This document shows, piece after piece, positions 8,776 through 18,294 of a stretch of 64,000 bases of DNA. A program made the position numbers and the translations under genes. The DNA is from Dehalobacter sp. (GTDB taxonomy: Bacteria; Bacillota; Desulfitobacteriia; Desulfitobacteriales; Syntrophobotulaceae): positions 1 to 64,000 of the forward strand of contig JAMPIU010000143.1 in the NCBI GenBank assembly GCA_023667845.1. The letters are read 5' to 3'. Numbering within the stretch: position 1 is the stretch's first letter; each line of letters opens with the position of its first letter. Under the pieces are notes generated by a model, which was not told the DNA's origin, did no database searches, and was given only the letters and a program-made list of their open reading frames with translations.

Positions 8776-9516
8776 ATGCTAAAGGGGAAAACAGCAGTTG
8801 TTACAGGTGCCAGCAGGGGTATTGGCAGAGCCATCGCTTTAAAGCTTGCTGAACAAGGCGCGAATATTGCGGTGAATTATGTAAGCAGCGAGCAGGAAGG
8901 GTTAAAGCTTGCTCAGGAAATTGAAAACTTTGGAGGGCGGGCCTTAGTTCTAAAAGCGGACGTCAGTGTATTCAGTGAAGCGGAACAATTGATTGCGATG
9001 GCCAAAGCAGAATTTGGAACCATTGATATTCTGGTCAATAACGCAGGGATAACCCGCGACGGTTTACTCATGAGGATGTCAGAAGACGATTTTGATCGAG
9101 TCGTAGAAGTAGACCTCAAAGGGGTATTCAATTGCACCCGACATGCTGTTCCTATCATGGTCAAACAAAGAAGCGGCAGGATCGTCAATATCACTTCTGT
9201 TGTTGGAATTCTCGGAAATGCAGGGCAGGTTAATTATGCAGCGGCCAAAGCCGGTGTTATTGGACTTACTAAATCCCTGGCCAAGGAAATCGGCAGCAGA
9301 AACATCACGGTGAATGCTGTAGCCCCTGGCTTTATTGAGACAGATATGACGTCAGGATTATCGGATAAAGTGAAAGAACTGACCAAAGAAAGCATTGCTT
9401 TAAAGAGGTTTGGTAAACCGGAGAATATCGCCGATACGGTTTTATTTCTAGCTTCAGACGCCGGTGAATACATTACCGGCCAGGTCATAAGCGTTGACGG
9501 CGGAATGGCATTTTAG
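8776..9516 (+). CDS. fabG: 3-oxoacyl-ACP reductase
   Basis: 246-residue short-chain dehydrogenase. NADPH-binding TGASRGIGRAIA near the N-terminus, NNAG at 88-91, catalytic S141, Y154 and K158 (YAAAK), and the C-terminal ITGQVISVDGGMAF typical of FabG. Reduces 3-oxoacyl-ACP. Strong AGGAGG precedes the ATG; 15 bases separate it from fabF. Confidence 0.96.
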   Translation: MLKGKTAVVTGASRGIGRAIALKLAEQGANIAVNYVSSEQEGLKLAQEIENFGGRALVLKADVSVFSEAEQLIAMAKAEFGTIDILVNNAGITRDGLLMRMSEDDFDRVVEVDLKGVFNCTRHAVPIMVKQRSGRIVNITSVVGILGNAGQVNYAAAKAGVIGLTKSLAKEIGSRNITVNAVAPGFIETDMTSGLSDKVKELTKESIALKRFGKPENIADTVLFLASDAGEYITGQVISVDGGMAF

Positions 9517-9531
9517 GAGGAGACCAACAAT

Positions 9532-10773
9532 ATGAGAACACGCGTAGTTATTACTGGAATTGGGGCGGTTACTCCGCTTGGCAACGATGCAGCCACATTC
9601 TGGCAGGGCATCAAAGAGGGAAAATGCGGAATAGGTCCGATCACAGCCTTTGATACGACGGACCATAAAGTAAAAATTGGTGCTGAGATCAAAAATTTTG
9701 ATCCTGAAATGCATTTGGACAAGAAAGAAGCCAAACGGATGGACCGCTACTGCCAGTTGGCAGTGGTGGCGGCAGAGCAGGCTTATGAAGACGCGGGTCT
9801 GAAAGCAGCCGAGATCGACCCGGAAAGATTAGGTGTTTTGGTTGGATCGGGGATAGGCGGTCTGCTAACGATCGAAGAACAGCACAGCAGACTGACCGAG
9901 AAAGGGCCTGGCAGGGTTTCCCCTTTCTTTATTCCGATGGCGATCAGTAATATGGCTTCAGGGAATATTGCGATCAAGCTTGGTGCCAAAGGAATTAACT
10001 ACAGTATTGTCACAGCCTGCGCTTCGGCAACGCATTCCATCGGTGAAGCTTTTTGGAAGATCAGAGACGGTCAGGCGGATATGATTGTTACCGGTGGTGC
10101 CGAAGCCCCGATTACGCCTCTAGCGGTAGCCGGATTTACTTCCATGACCGCTTTGAGCAACAGCAATGATGTCAACAGGGCTTCCATCCCGTTTGACAAG
10201 GAGCGGGACGGGTTCGTGATCGGTGAAGGTGCGGGTATTTTGGTTCTGGAATCTTTGGAGCATGCTAGAAAGAGGAATGCAAGAATCTATGGCGAAGTAG
10301 TTGGTTACGGAGCTACCTGCGACGCCTACCATATGACCGCACCTGCACCGGGAGGGGAAGGCGCGGCCAGAGCGATGAAGCTTGCCTTAGCTGATGCCGG
10401 AATTGGTCCGGAAGAAATATCCTATATCAATCCGCATGGAACAGGTACACCGTACAACGACAAGTTTGAGACGGAAGCGATCAAAGCCATATTTGGAGAA
10501 AAAGCTTATCAAATACCGGTGAGTTCGACAAAATCAATGACCGGTCATCTACTGGGAGCAGCAGGAGCTATAGAGGCGATTATCTGCGCCAAAGCACTGC
10601 AGGAGGGCTTTGTACCACCGACGATCGGCTATCAGGTTAAAGATGAGGAATGTGACCTGGATTATGTGCCGAATTGCGGGCGTAACATGGATTTGACCTA
10701 CGCTCTATCCAATTCGCTTGGATTTGGCGGCCATAATGCTACCATTATCTTAAAAAAATGGTTAGAGGGATAA
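9532..10773 (+). CDS. fabF: Beta-ketoacyl-ACP synthase II
   Basis: 413 residues, full-length KAS II. Catalytic triad C163 ([11 protein letters not shown]), H302 ([11 protein letters not shown]) and H339 ([11 protein letters not shown]). Elongates acyl-ACP with malonyl-ACP. Follows fabG by 15 bases with GGAGGAG as ribosome binding site, and its stop lies four bases before the accB start. Confidence 0.97.
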   Translation: MRTRVVITGIGAVTPLGNDAATFWQGIKEGKCGIGPITAFDTTDHKVKIGAEIKNFDPEMHLDKKEAKRMDRYCQLAVVAAEQAYEDAGLKAAEIDPERLGVLVGSGIGGLLTIEEQHSRLTEKGPGRVSPFFIPMAISNMASGNIAIKLGAKGINYSIVTACASATHSIGEAFWKIRDGQADMIVTGGAEAPITPLAVAGFTSMTALSNSNDVNRASIPFDKERDGFVIGEGAGILVLESLEHARKRNARIYGEVVGYGATCDAYHMTAPAPGGEGAARAMKLALADAGIGPEEISYINPHGTGTPYNDKFETEAIKAIFGEKAYQIPVSSTKSMTGHLLGAAGAIEAIICAKALQEGFVPPTIGYQVKDEECDLDYVPNCGRNMDLTYALSNSLGFGGHNATIILKKWLEG

Positions 10774-10777
10774 AGTG

Positions 10778-11236
10778 ATGGATTTAAAAGAAATTCAAGA
10801 ACTGATAAAAATGGTGGATGAGTCCGGGCTGACTGAATTTGAGCTTAAGCAAGAGGATTATAAAATTGTTTTGAAGAAAGAAAAGCTTCAGCCTATGTTT
10901 CAGCCTGCGTTTCAGCCGGTGCAGAGCTTTATGACCGGGGCTGCAGCCGGAAGAGAGACTGCGGCTCCGGAACATCCAAGTTCTAAAATTGAAGCGTCGC
11001 AGACGATTAATGCACCGATTGTTGGAACCTTTTACCTGGCACCGTCGCCCGGAGAGAAACCCTTTGTCAGCGCGGGTAGCAAAGTCAAAAAAGGAGATAC
11101 GCTTTGTATTGTCGAGGCGATGAAGCTGATGAATGAGATTGAAGCTGAAGAAGACCTGCAAATTCTTAGCATTCTGGTTGATGACGGGCAAATGGTCGAA
11201 TTTGGCCAACCGCTGTTTGAAATTAATACCAAGTAG
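10778..11236 (+). CDS. accB: Biotin carboxyl carrier protein of acetyl-CoA carboxylase
   Basis: 152 residues. N-terminal helical part, a flexible Ala/Pro/Gln-rich linker (about 38-72), and a C-terminal biotinyl domain with the biotin-accepting K116 in VEAMKLMNEIEAE. Carries CO2 from AccC to the AccAD transferase. The frame opens at GTG 10775 directly after the fabF stop; ATG 10778 is preferred. The biotin ligase that would modify it is encoded at the end of the same operon. Confidence 0.95.
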   Translation: MDLKEIQELIKMVDESGLTEFELKQEDYKIVLKKEKLQPMFQPAFQPVQSFMTGAAAGRETAAPEHPSSKIEASQTINAPIVGTFYLAPSPGEKPFVSAGSKVKKGDTLCIVEAMKLMNEIEAEEDLQILSILVDDGQMVEFGQPLFEINTK

Positions 11237-11275
11237 CGGCAAGGATGCAAGCGGAACTATTGTGGAGGTAAAAAG

Positions 11276-11698
11276 GTGCTGAACATCAAAGAGATTCAGG
11301 AGATCATTCCGCATCGATACCCGTTTCTTCTTCTGGACCGAGTCGAAGAGCTAGAAGAAGGTAAAAGGGTTGTTGCTTATAAAAATGTTACGATCAATGA
11401 GTATTTTTTTCAGGGACATTTTCCGCAAGAACCGGTAATGCCCGGTGTACTCATTATTGAAGCGCTGGCTCAGGCCGGTGCGGTAGCTTTATTAAAAATG
11501 GAAAAATATCAGGGTAAGCTCGCTTACTTTACCGGAATTGACAATGCCAAGTTCCGAAGGAAGGTATTTCCTGGTGATGTGCTGAGGCTGGAAGTAGAAA
11601 TCATAAAAATCAAAGGTCCTGCCGGCATCGGCAAAGCCCTTGCCACGGTTGACGGGGAAAAAGCTGCCGAAGCCGAAATCAAGTTTTTTATCAGTTAA
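11276..11698 (+). CDS. fabZ: 3-hydroxyacyl-ACP dehydratase
   Basis: 140 residues, single hotdog domain. Active site H48 in [15 protein letters not shown] and E62 in IIEALAQ, plus the conserved [12 protein letters not shown] at the N-terminus. Dehydrates 3-hydroxyacyl-ACP. GTG start with GGAGG eight bases upstream. Confidence 0.96.
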   Translation: MLNIKEIQEIIPHRYPFLLLDRVEELEEGKRVVAYKNVTINEYFFQGHFPQEPVMPGVLIIEALAQAGAVALLKMEKYQGKLAYFTGIDNAKFRRKVFPGDVLRLEVEIIKIKGPAGIGKALATVDGEKAAEAEIKFFIS

Positions 11699-11718
11699 TA
11701 AAGTTGGTGGGTGAAAAC

Positions 11719-13068
11719 TTGTTCAAAAAAATACTCATTGCCAACAGAGGCGAAATAGCGGTCCGGATTATTCGGGCCTGCCGGGAAATCGGAGTTGCAA
11801 CAGTTGCGGTTTATTCGGAAGCCGACAGGAACTCCCTGCATGTGGATCTTGCTGATGAGACGGTTTGTATCGGGCCGGCCAGAGCAAGGGACAGCTATCT
11901 GAATACCAAGAATATTATCAGTGCAACGGTTCTGACGGGCGCGGAAGCCATTCATCCGGGATTTGGCTTTTTGGCGGAAAACAGCAAATTTGCCGAGATG
12001 TGCAAAGCGTGCCATATCGCATTTATCGGTCCTGACCCGGAAGTGATTGAAATGATGGGAAATAAAGCTAAGGCTCGGCAGATCATGGGCCAGGCGGGTG
12101 TCCCTATCGTTCCTGGTATTGAAGGTGTGTTGGCTAATTTTAAACAGGCAGAGGCTTCTGCGGAGCGTATTGGTTATCCAGTCATGCTGAAGGCATCGGC
12201 AGGCGGCGGAGGCAAGGGTATCCGGATTGTCTGGAGCCGGGATGAACTGAAAAAGGCTTATGATATGGCCAAGAAAGAAGCCCAAGCTGCCTTTGATGAT
12301 GATTCGATGTATTTGGAGAAATATCTGGTGGAGCCGAGACATATCGAATTTCAGATCCTGGCGGACCACTATGGAAATGTCATTCACCTCGGAGAAAGAG
12401 ACTGTTCAATCCAGCGCAGAAATCAAAAAGTCATTGAAGAGGCTCCTTCAACCGTCCTGAGTGACGAGCTCAGGCGGAAAATGGGGGATACAGCTGTCCG
12501 CGCTGCTCAAGCGGTAGGTTATAAAAGCGCCGGGACCATCGAATTTTTAGTTGACAACAACGGTGGCTATTACTTTATGGAAATGAATACCCGTATCCAG
12601 GTCGAGCATCCTGTAACCGAACTGGTTACAGGAATTGATATTGTGAAGGAACAACTGAAAATTGCCTCGGGAGAACAGCTAAACATCCGGCAGGACGACG
12701 TGCATATTCAAGGCCATGCCATAGAATGCCGAATCAATGCGGAAAATCCCGCACTCGGGTTCAGGCCGTCTCCCGGCAAAGTGAATATCCTTCTCTGGCC
12801 CGGAGGAAATGGCGTAAGACTGGACAGCGCACTCTACAACGGCTATGATATCCCGCCGACCTATGATTCGATGATCGCGAAACTGATTACGCATGGCCAG
12901 GACAGGAATGAAGCCATCAGTAAAATGCGCAGGGCCCTTGATGAGTTTATCATTGAAGGCATTGACACGAATATTGAATTTCTGTTTCAGATTCTGAATA
13001 ACCCGAAATTTAGGAGCGCAGAAATTGACACATCCTTCATTGCCAAAGAATTTGACTATGGAGCGTAA
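11719..13068 (+). CDS. accC: Biotin carboxylase subunit of acetyl-CoA carboxylase
   Basis: 449 residues, the usual AccC length. ATP-grasp enzyme: N-terminal KILIANRGEIAVRIIRA, glycine-rich loop ASAGGGGKGIRIV, and ERDCSIQRRNQKVIEEAPS plus EMNTRIQVEHPVTE in the catalytic core. Carboxylates biotin on AccB. The frame opens at TTG 11704, but TTG 11719 gives the family start MFKKILIANRG and has GGTGGGTG upstream. Confidence 0.96.
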   Translation: MFKKILIANRGEIAVRIIRACREIGVATVAVYSEADRNSLHVDLADETVCIGPARARDSYLNTKNIISATVLTGAEAIHPGFGFLAENSKFAEMCKACHIAFIGPDPEVIEMMGNKAKARQIMGQAGVPIVPGIEGVLANFKQAEASAERIGYPVMLKASAGGGGKGIRIVWSRDELKKAYDMAKKEAQAAFDDDSMYLEKYLVEPRHIEFQILADHYGNVIHLGERDCSIQRRNQKVIEEAPSTVLSDELRRKMGDTAVRAAQAVGYKSAGTIEFLVDNNGGYYFMEMNTRIQVEHPVTELVTGIDIVKEQLKIASGEQLNIRQDDVHIQGHAIECRINAENPALGFRPSPGKVNILLWPGGNGVRLDSALYNGYDIPPTYDSMIAKLITHGQDRNEAISKMRRALDEFIIEGIDTNIEFLFQILNNPKFRSAEIDTSFIAKEFDYGA

Positions 13069-13102
13069 TGACAGCCAAAAAAAATGATTACGGTTGGTGT
13101 TC

Positions 13103-13999
13103 ATGTTTAAATTAAACAGGGTTTTTAAGAAACCGCGTTATCTAACCATACAACAGAATAATAGTCAGCCGGCACCGGCGGAGATAGAGGGGCAGGGGGA
13201 AAAGAGTGTTTTGCCTGCCATTCCGAACGGGCTGTGGACAAAATGCCAGAATTGCGGAGAGACAGTTTACACGAAGGATCTCAGTAACAATAACAAGGTC
13301 TGTGTCCGCTGCGGCTACCATTTCAGGATGGGAGCCTGGGAAAGAGTCGACTTGATCATGGACACCGGTACATTTAAAGAAATTAATCAGGATATGAAAA
13401 GCGTCAATCCGCTGGACTTTGAAGGCTATGCAGAGAAAATCCGCGCTGGCCAGGAGAAGACGGGCCTTTCGGAAGCTGTACTGACAGGGTATGGCAAGAT
13501 TCATGGCCAGGATGCTGTGATTACGGTGATGGATAGTAACTTTATGATGGGCAGCATGGGTTCGGTCGTTGGCGAGAAAGTGGCCCGGGCCTTTGAATTC
13601 GCTGCTGAAAGGAAAATGCCGATCATTGCTTTTACTGCTTCAGGTGGGGCCAGGATGCAGGAAGGAATGTTTTCCCTGATGCAGATGGCGAAAACATCTG
13701 CAGCCGTTGGCAGACACAGTCGGCAGGGAGGACTGTATATCGCGGTTCTGACAGACCCGACAACGGGCGGCGTCACGGCCAGCTTCCCGATGCTGGGAGA
13801 TATCATTTTGGCGGAACCGGACGCACTGATCGGCTTTGCCGGCAAGAGGGTCATTCAACAGACCATCAGGCAGGAGCTGCCGGAAGGTTTTCAGAAAGCA
13901 GAATTTCTTCTGGAACGCGGTTTTATTGATAAAATCGTGGCCAGAGAGGACCTTAAACTAACCTTGTCTCGCCTGATTAAGCTTCATTACAGGCGTTAA
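13103..13999 (+). CDS. accD: Acetyl-CoA carboxylase carboxyltransferase beta subunit
   Basis: 298 residues. N-terminal four-cysteine zinc ribbon (KCQNCGETV...VCVRCGYH) followed by a crotonase-fold transferase domain with [19 protein letters not shown] and the CoA-binding GRVI-like region [11 protein letters not shown]. Works with AccA. ATG 13103 is preferred over the TTG at 13094. Ends 21 bases before accA. Confidence 0.96.
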   Translation: MFKLNRVFKKPRYLTIQQNNSQPAPAEIEGQGEKSVLPAIPNGLWTKCQNCGETVYTKDLSNNNKVCVRCGYHFRMGAWERVDLIMDTGTFKEINQDMKSVNPLDFEGYAEKIRAGQEKTGLSEAVLTGYGKIHGQDAVITVMDSNFMMGSMGSVVGEKVARAFEFAAERKMPIIAFTASGGARMQEGMFSLMQMAKTSAAVGRHSRQGGLYIAVLTDPTTGGVTASFPMLGDIILAEPDALIGFAGKRVIQQTIRQELPEGFQKAEFLLERGFIDKIVAREDLKLTLSRLIKLHYRR

Positions 14000-14020
14000 G
14001 CAAAAAGACGGAGTGTGGCT

Positions 14021-14968
14021 ATGCTCGAGCGGGAAAAAGAATTAGCGGAACTGAATAATAAGCTGAGTGATTTAAGGAAGCTTGCTGAAGATAAGCAAGC
14101 CGACTTTTCATCAGAGATTGAGGGATTAGAAGAGAAGCTTACCAGGATGAAAGAGGAAGCATTCTCAAATTTGACGGCGATGGATAAGCTGACCCTGTCC
14201 CGAATGGTGGAAAGACCCACCACGCTCGATTATATCGAGAGGATTTTCCACTCCTTTATTGAGCTGCATGGAGACCGGATGTACCGGGATGACCCCTGCA
14301 TTGTCGGTGGCGTCGCCAGACTGGGCGATCTGCCGGTAACGGTCATTGGCCAGCAAAAAGGCAGAAATACCAAAGAAAATGTCAAAAGAAATTTCGGGAT
14401 GACAAATCCCGAAGGTTACCGTAAAGCGTTAAGGCTCATGAAGCAGGCGGAAAAATTTCACCGGCCAGTGATTTGCTTTATTGATACACCAGGCGCTGAT
14501 CCTGGTATCGGGGCGGAGGAACGGGGCCAGGGAGAAGCGATTGCACGCAACCTGATGGAAATGGTCAGTCTGCGGACGCCTGTTATTTCCATTGTTCTGG
14601 GAGAAGGAGGCAGCGGCGGGGCGTTGGCCTTGTCGATCGCAGACGAGATCTGGATGCTGGAGCATTCGATCTATTCCATACTGTCTCCTGAAGGTTTTGC
14701 CAGTATCCTTTGGAAGGATTCCTCCAGAGCAAAAGAGGCAGCCCGGATCATGAAGATTACTGCTCAGGATTTGCAGCAAATGGGCCTGATCGACATGGTT
14801 CTGCCGGAGCCTTTGGGCGGTGCCCATCATGATCCTGAGGCGATGGCTGTCGTGATCAAGGAACATTTGTTAAAGGTCCCGTTCAGAACCATGCTGGAAC
14901 AACTCGACGATGTTCTTGAAAGGCGTTATCAGAAATACCGCAGGATAGGGGCTTATACCGAGTCATGA
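14021..14968 (+). CDS. accA: Acetyl-CoA carboxylase carboxyltransferase alpha subunit
   Basis: 315 residues. A coiled N-terminal helix region (1-60) precedes the crotonase-fold domain with [18 protein letters not shown] and [11 protein letters not shown]. Transfers carboxyl from biotin to acetyl-CoA together with AccD. The start ATG 14021 has GGAG at eight bases; GTG 14015 is too close to it. The stop overlaps the birA start by four bases (ATGA). Confidence 0.96.
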   Translation: MLEREKELAELNNKLSDLRKLAEDKQADFSSEIEGLEEKLTRMKEEAFSNLTAMDKLTLSRMVERPTTLDYIERIFHSFIELHGDRMYRDDPCIVGGVARLGDLPVTVIGQQKGRNTKENVKRNFGMTNPEGYRKALRLMKQAEKFHRPVICFIDTPGADPGIGAEERGQGEAIARNLMEMVSLRTPVISIVLGEGGSGGALALSIADEIWMLEHSIYSILSPEGFASILWKDSSRAKEAARIMKITAQDLQQMGLIDMVLPEPLGGAHHDPEAMAVVIKEHLLKVPFRTMLEQLDDVLERRYQKYRRIGAYTES

Positions 14969-15783
14969 ACGAATCTCTCAGCCCTGAAAAAATAACACAA
15001 TATCTCCGGACAACTTTTCTGGGAAGAAAGATCCTCTGTTTTGACGTGCTGGACTCCACCAACTGTGAAGCAGCCCGCAGAGCTTTGGCTGAAGAAGAAG
15101 GAACTGTGATCATCAGTGAACAGCAGACGACCGGCCGGGGACGTTTTGGCCGAAAGTGGCAGTCACCGGGAGGCAAGGGGATCTGGATGTCAATCATTTT
15201 GAAACCTCAACTCCCGCCGGATGTGATACCCCAGCTGACGCTGGCCGGCGCAGCGGCAGTATGCCTGGCAGTGGACGAAGCAGCTATTTCTTTCCCTGGA
15301 AGAGGAATCACCATCAAATGGCCAAATGATCTATTCCTGAACGGAAAGAAGGCCGGAGGGATTCTGACGGAAATGTCGGTCAGCAGCAGGCGGACCCCGG
15401 TAGTGGTGATCGGCATCGGTCTGAATGTGAACCTCGCTGAAACGGATTTTCCTGATGAACTGAAATCCACAGCGACTTCTTTACGTCTCGAGACGGGCGG
15501 GGAACACGACAGGACCAGGCTGACAGCCGGGATCCTAAATGGATTTGAACCGCTTTACCTGGAATACCTCAGAACGGTTGATTTGGGCAGGATCTTAACC
15601 ATCTGCCGGGAGCGTTCCGAAGTCATAGGCAGAAAAGTGGTCCTCGAAAACAGGGAGGGGCCGGTGCAGACCGCTGAGGTAATCGACCTCGGGCCCAAAG
15701 GGGAACTGGTCGTAAGGCTGGCGCAGACCGGGGAGATCAAAGCGATCATCTCGGGAGAAATTTCTGTGGCCCTACACGATTAA
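14965..15783 (+). CDS. birA: Biotin-protein ligase without DNA-binding domain
   Basis: 272 residues. Catalytic domain with the biotin/AMP loop [18 protein letters not shown] and [17 protein letters not shown], then a C-terminal SH3-like domain. The roughly 60-residue helix-turn-helix of two-function BirA proteins is missing; only about 25 residues come before the catalytic core, so this is a ligase and not a repressor. It attaches biotin to AccB. Translation is coupled to accA through a four-base overlap, so ligase and substrate are made from one transcript. Confidence 0.93.
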   Translation: MNESLSPEKITQYLRTTFLGRKILCFDVLDSTNCEAARRALAEEEGTVIISEQQTTGRGRFGRKWQSPGGKGIWMSIILKPQLPPDVIPQLTLAGAAAVCLAVDEAAISFPGRGITIKWPNDLFLNGKKAGGILTEMSVSSRRTPVVVIGIGLNVNLAETDFPDELKSTATSLRLETGGEHDRTRLTAGILNGFEPLYLEYLRTVDLGRILTICRERSEVIGRKVVLENREGPVQTAEVIDLGPKGELVVRLAQTGEIKAIISGEISVALHD

Positions 15784-15840
15784 ACGAGAAGTACGTTCGC
15801 GGTTCCCAAAATGAATACAGTATTTACATGGAAAATGGCA

Positions 15841-15869
15841 TTGAAAACGAAGCGTCCTAATGATATAGT
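15841..15869 (+). promoter_or_regulatory. Promoter upstream of bioY
   Basis: -35 TTGAAA (15841-15846), 17-base spacer, -10 TATAGT (15864-15869). One mismatch from consensus in each box. It gives bioY its own transcript after the fab-acc-birA operon. No BirA-type operator was seen, in line with the ligase lacking a DNA-binding domain. Confidence 0.6.
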
Positions 15870-15917
15870 ACTGAGAATATAGTTTATTACATGAAAGAAC
15901 AGAACGGAGGAATGATG

Positions 15918-16541
15918 ATGATTCAAAATTTGCATACGCTCGAAGTTTACCGTCAAAAACGTTTGTCCTATTTCCAATGGCGCACGCAGTCAACGATGTT
16001 TGCCAAAATTGCTCTGGCAGTAAGTCTGGCCTGCCTGACTGGCCTGCTTGCTCAGGTGAAAATCTACCTGCCATTTACTCCCGTGCCTTTGGTGGCTTCC
16101 CAGATTGGGGTGATCCTGGCTGCTGTGCTGCTGGGTAGAAAATGGGGCGGTATCAGTATGGCAATCTATGCTGTCGGCGGTTTGGCAGGAATTCCGTGGT
16201 TTGCGGGTTTCAAAGGCGGAGCGGCGGCGCTTGCTGGGCCGACAATTGGTTATGTGTTTGGGTTTATCCTTGCAGCGCTGTTTATCGGCGGTATGATTGA
16301 TTCCAGGACCCAAAACCGTAAAGCTTTGCCGCTGACCGGCATTATCCTTTTTGCCCAGCTTGTCCTTGTCTATGTTCCGGGGTTAATATCCCTGGCCATA
16401 TGGCTTTGGTCGACCGGACAGACAGTCACCCTGGCCGGAGTCCTCTTTATGGGTTATATACCCTTTATTGTCGGAGATATTCTGAAGTCACTCGTCGGAT
16501 CAGCAGCTGCTAAAGCTATTGTCCCGATGGAAAAATACTAG
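15918..16541 (+). CDS. bioY: Biotin ECF transporter substrate-binding component
   Basis: 207-residue BioY family membrane protein with about six hydrophobic segments. Typical features: KIYLPFTPVPLVASQIGVILAAVLLG near the N-terminus, YAVGGLAGIPWFAG, and the C-terminal IPFIVGDILKSLVGS. Brings in biotin with a shared ECF energising module, which is not in this window. Three ATG codons in a row occur at 15912-15920; the third is seven bases from GGAGG. The location next to birA and accB fits biotin supply for fatty acid synthesis. Confidence 0.92.
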   Translation: MIQNLHTLEVYRQKRLSYFQWRTQSTMFAKIALAVSLACLTGLLAQVKIYLPFTPVPLVASQIGVILAAVLLGRKWGGISMAIYAVGGLAGIPWFAGFKGGAAALAGPTIGYVFGFILAALFIGGMIDSRTQNRKALPLTGIILFAQLVLVYVPGLISLAIWLWSTGQTVTLAGVLFMGYIPFIVGDILKSLVGSAAAKAIVPMEKY

Positions 16542-16569
16542 CACAGCATCGATTTGGGTTAAGATTGGA

Positions 16570-16659
16570 CTAAAGCAGCACTTCAAGAGTAATAAGTACC
16601 AGAATAATGACAACAAAGAATGCTGCACGCTGACCATATTTAAATGTATAGGCGTACAT
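16570..16659 (-). CDS. Very small single-membrane-segment protein, YjcZ-like
   Basis: 29 residues: a short Tyr/Gly-containing head (MYAYTFKYGQR) and one hydrophobic segment (AAFFVVIILVLITL). The start ATG has a GGGGGGAT purine run about six bases upstream. Head and membrane segment resemble the tiny YjcZ-type sporulation proteins, which have an MYGYG-like start and a single hydrophobic helix. The resemblance is by eye and the sequence is short, so the assignment is tentative. It sits between bioY and the CapA-like gene. Confidence 0.45.
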   Translation of the reverse strand: MYAYTFKYGQRAAFFVVIILVLITLEVLL

Positions 16660-16741
16660 GCCGGATCCCCCCCGCAGGCTGATTTGTAAGATATTTGATT
16701 TATTTTATTCTATGAAGTCCGGGGAGGCAAGGTGATAAAGA

Positions 16742-16783
16742 AATAAACCTATGGACATATGAACATATGCGCATAGGTTTATT
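16742..16783. terminator. Bidirectional terminator hairpin
   Basis: Perfect 12-bp arms AATAAACCTATG (16742-16753) and CATAGGTTTATT (16772-16783), with two CATATG copies pairing inside. It stands immediately after the minus-strand CapA-like gene (stop at 16785) and has T-rich tails on both strands. Confidence 0.75.
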
Positions 16784-16784
16784 T

Positions 16785-18062
16785 TTACGGTTCTAACCCT
16801 TTTATTTCAGTTGGATTGGAATTCGAATTTTTTCCTGCTTCTGGCATTAGTTTTTGCACAGTGTCCCTGCAGAACCGGATCCGTTCCAGATCTGCATCCT
16901 TCAGAAGGGGATACAGTCCCGGATTGTCCAGAGCAGCTTTGGCTGGTATAACCTCATAAATCAATTGATTATTCAGGCGTTTTTTATTCACCCAAGTAGG
17001 AACGGCGTCCGCCTGGAGAACATGATGGGTGTGATCTGGATATACCCTGATCGTCACATTGGCGATGATTCCCTGTTCGGTATAAATGTTATCGACGGTT
17101 TCCTGACGCTGATCTGAGATAAAATTTCCCTGAGAATAAAAAACCGGAACAGTTCCATTGTTGTCTGTGGCCAAAAGTTCGAAGGGCTGGAGCACATGCG
17201 GATGGCCCCCAAAAATCACATCTGCGCCGCAGTCAGCCAGTACGGAGGCTAAGTCCTGCTGAAAGGTACTAGGCAGTCGCTGATATTCATCTCCCCAGTG
17301 CATACACAAAATGACAATTTCCGCTCCGGCCTGTCTTGCTTCAGTGATTCTCGCCTTAATGGTTTGCGCAGAACTGTCAAAATCCTGCGGGTCAAAGGTA
17401 TCCATCAGTCCGGTCATGTTGACGGGAAGGATAAGACCATTGATGCTCAGGCTGCCGTCATATTGCGGATAGCCGTAGCCAAAATTGACAAACGCCACTT
17501 TAACACCTTTAATGTCCTTGATGACATAGGTGGTTTCCTTCTCGGTAGCTTTGACACCGATAATATCCAGTCCCTTGTTTTTGACAACATCGATCGTCCG
17601 GTAGAATCCGGTGACATCCTGATCTAAACGGTGGTTGTTGGCTGCGGTAACGATGTCAACGCCTGATTCCTTCAGAGCATCAACGATCGAATCAGGGGTA
17701 TTGAATTTGGGATAACCGGAATAGCCCTGCTCAGGCCCGGCCAGTGAGGTCTCCAGGTTGGCCACGGTAATATCGGCATTTTCAAGATAGGATTTAACAT
17801 ACTGAAACTGACTGCTGAAATCATATAAACCTGTTGAAGAATCGTAAGCGGCCATATAGACCGTGTTATGAATCAGGATGTCGCCGACGGAAGTGATAGA
17901 GATATCCACATAGGAAGGCACCGGCTCCGATTCCGGAAGCGGCGAAGGATTCGGAGGATTTTGAAAAGAAATCTGGTTGGTATATTGGTAGGCGATCATA
18001 CCGCCCGCAATGAATACGGTAGCAACTGTGCAGAGGAGGATATTCAGGAGTCTTTTTTTCAT
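16785..18062 (-). CDS. CapA family (PGA_cap) secreted metallophosphatase-like protein
   Basis: 425 residues. An N-terminal membrane anchor (about 7-25) and a Pro/Ser spacer precede the PGA_cap domain. Conserved metal-site blocks are visible: SVGDILIHN, ANLETSLAG, AANNHRLDQ, HWGDEYQ, GGHPHVLQP and YSQGNFI. Named after CapA of poly-gamma-glutamate capsule synthesis, but many members lie outside capsule operons and their substrate is unknown; here no capB or capC is nearby. ATG 18062 is seven bases from GAGG and preferred over ATG 18068. Confidence 0.88.
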   Translation of the reverse strand: MKKRLLNILLCTVATVFIAGGMIAYQYTNQISFQNPPNPSPLPESEPVPSYVDISITSVGDILIHNTVYMAAYDSSTGLYDFSSQFQYVKSYLENADITVANLETSLAGPEQGYSGYPKFNTPDSIVDALKESGVDIVTAANNHRLDQDVTGFYRTIDVVKNKGLDIIGVKATEKETTYVIKDIKGVKVAFVNFGYGYPQYDGSLSINGLILPVNMTGLMDTFDPQDFDSSAQTIKARITEARQAGAEIVILCMHWGDEYQRLPSTFQQDLASVLADCGADVIFGGHPHVLQPFELLATDNNGTVPVFYSQGNFISDQRQETVDNIYTEQGIIANVTIRVYPDHTHHVLQADAVPTWVNKKRLNNQLIYEVIPAKAALDNPGLYPLLKDADLERIRFCRDTVQKLMPEAGKNSNSNPTEIKGLEP

Positions 18063-18182
18063 AAGCATGACCTCAAATGATAATTTTATAATAATTTTTT
18101 GATCATAGAATTTTTGATTTATAGTCTGGCTTTGTTAGACTTGTCTGCGAATAGGATGGTTGCTCTTAGTCATTATAATACA

Positions 18183-18211
18183 TTTACTTCAAAGCGAAAA
18201 CGAATTATAAT
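18183..18211 (+). promoter_or_regulatory. Possible promoter of the citrate synthase gene
   Basis: TTTACT (18183-18188), 17-base spacer, TATAAT (18206-18211). A perfect -10 with a four-of-six -35. A second TATAAT at 18174 lacks a matching -35. Confidence 0.45.
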
Positions 18212-18294
18212 GACAGGAAGAATAAATGGTGAATGTTATCGCTGAAGGCTTGGTGCCAGCCGAGCTTTCTTTATGATCCAGAGGAGGTAGGGAA

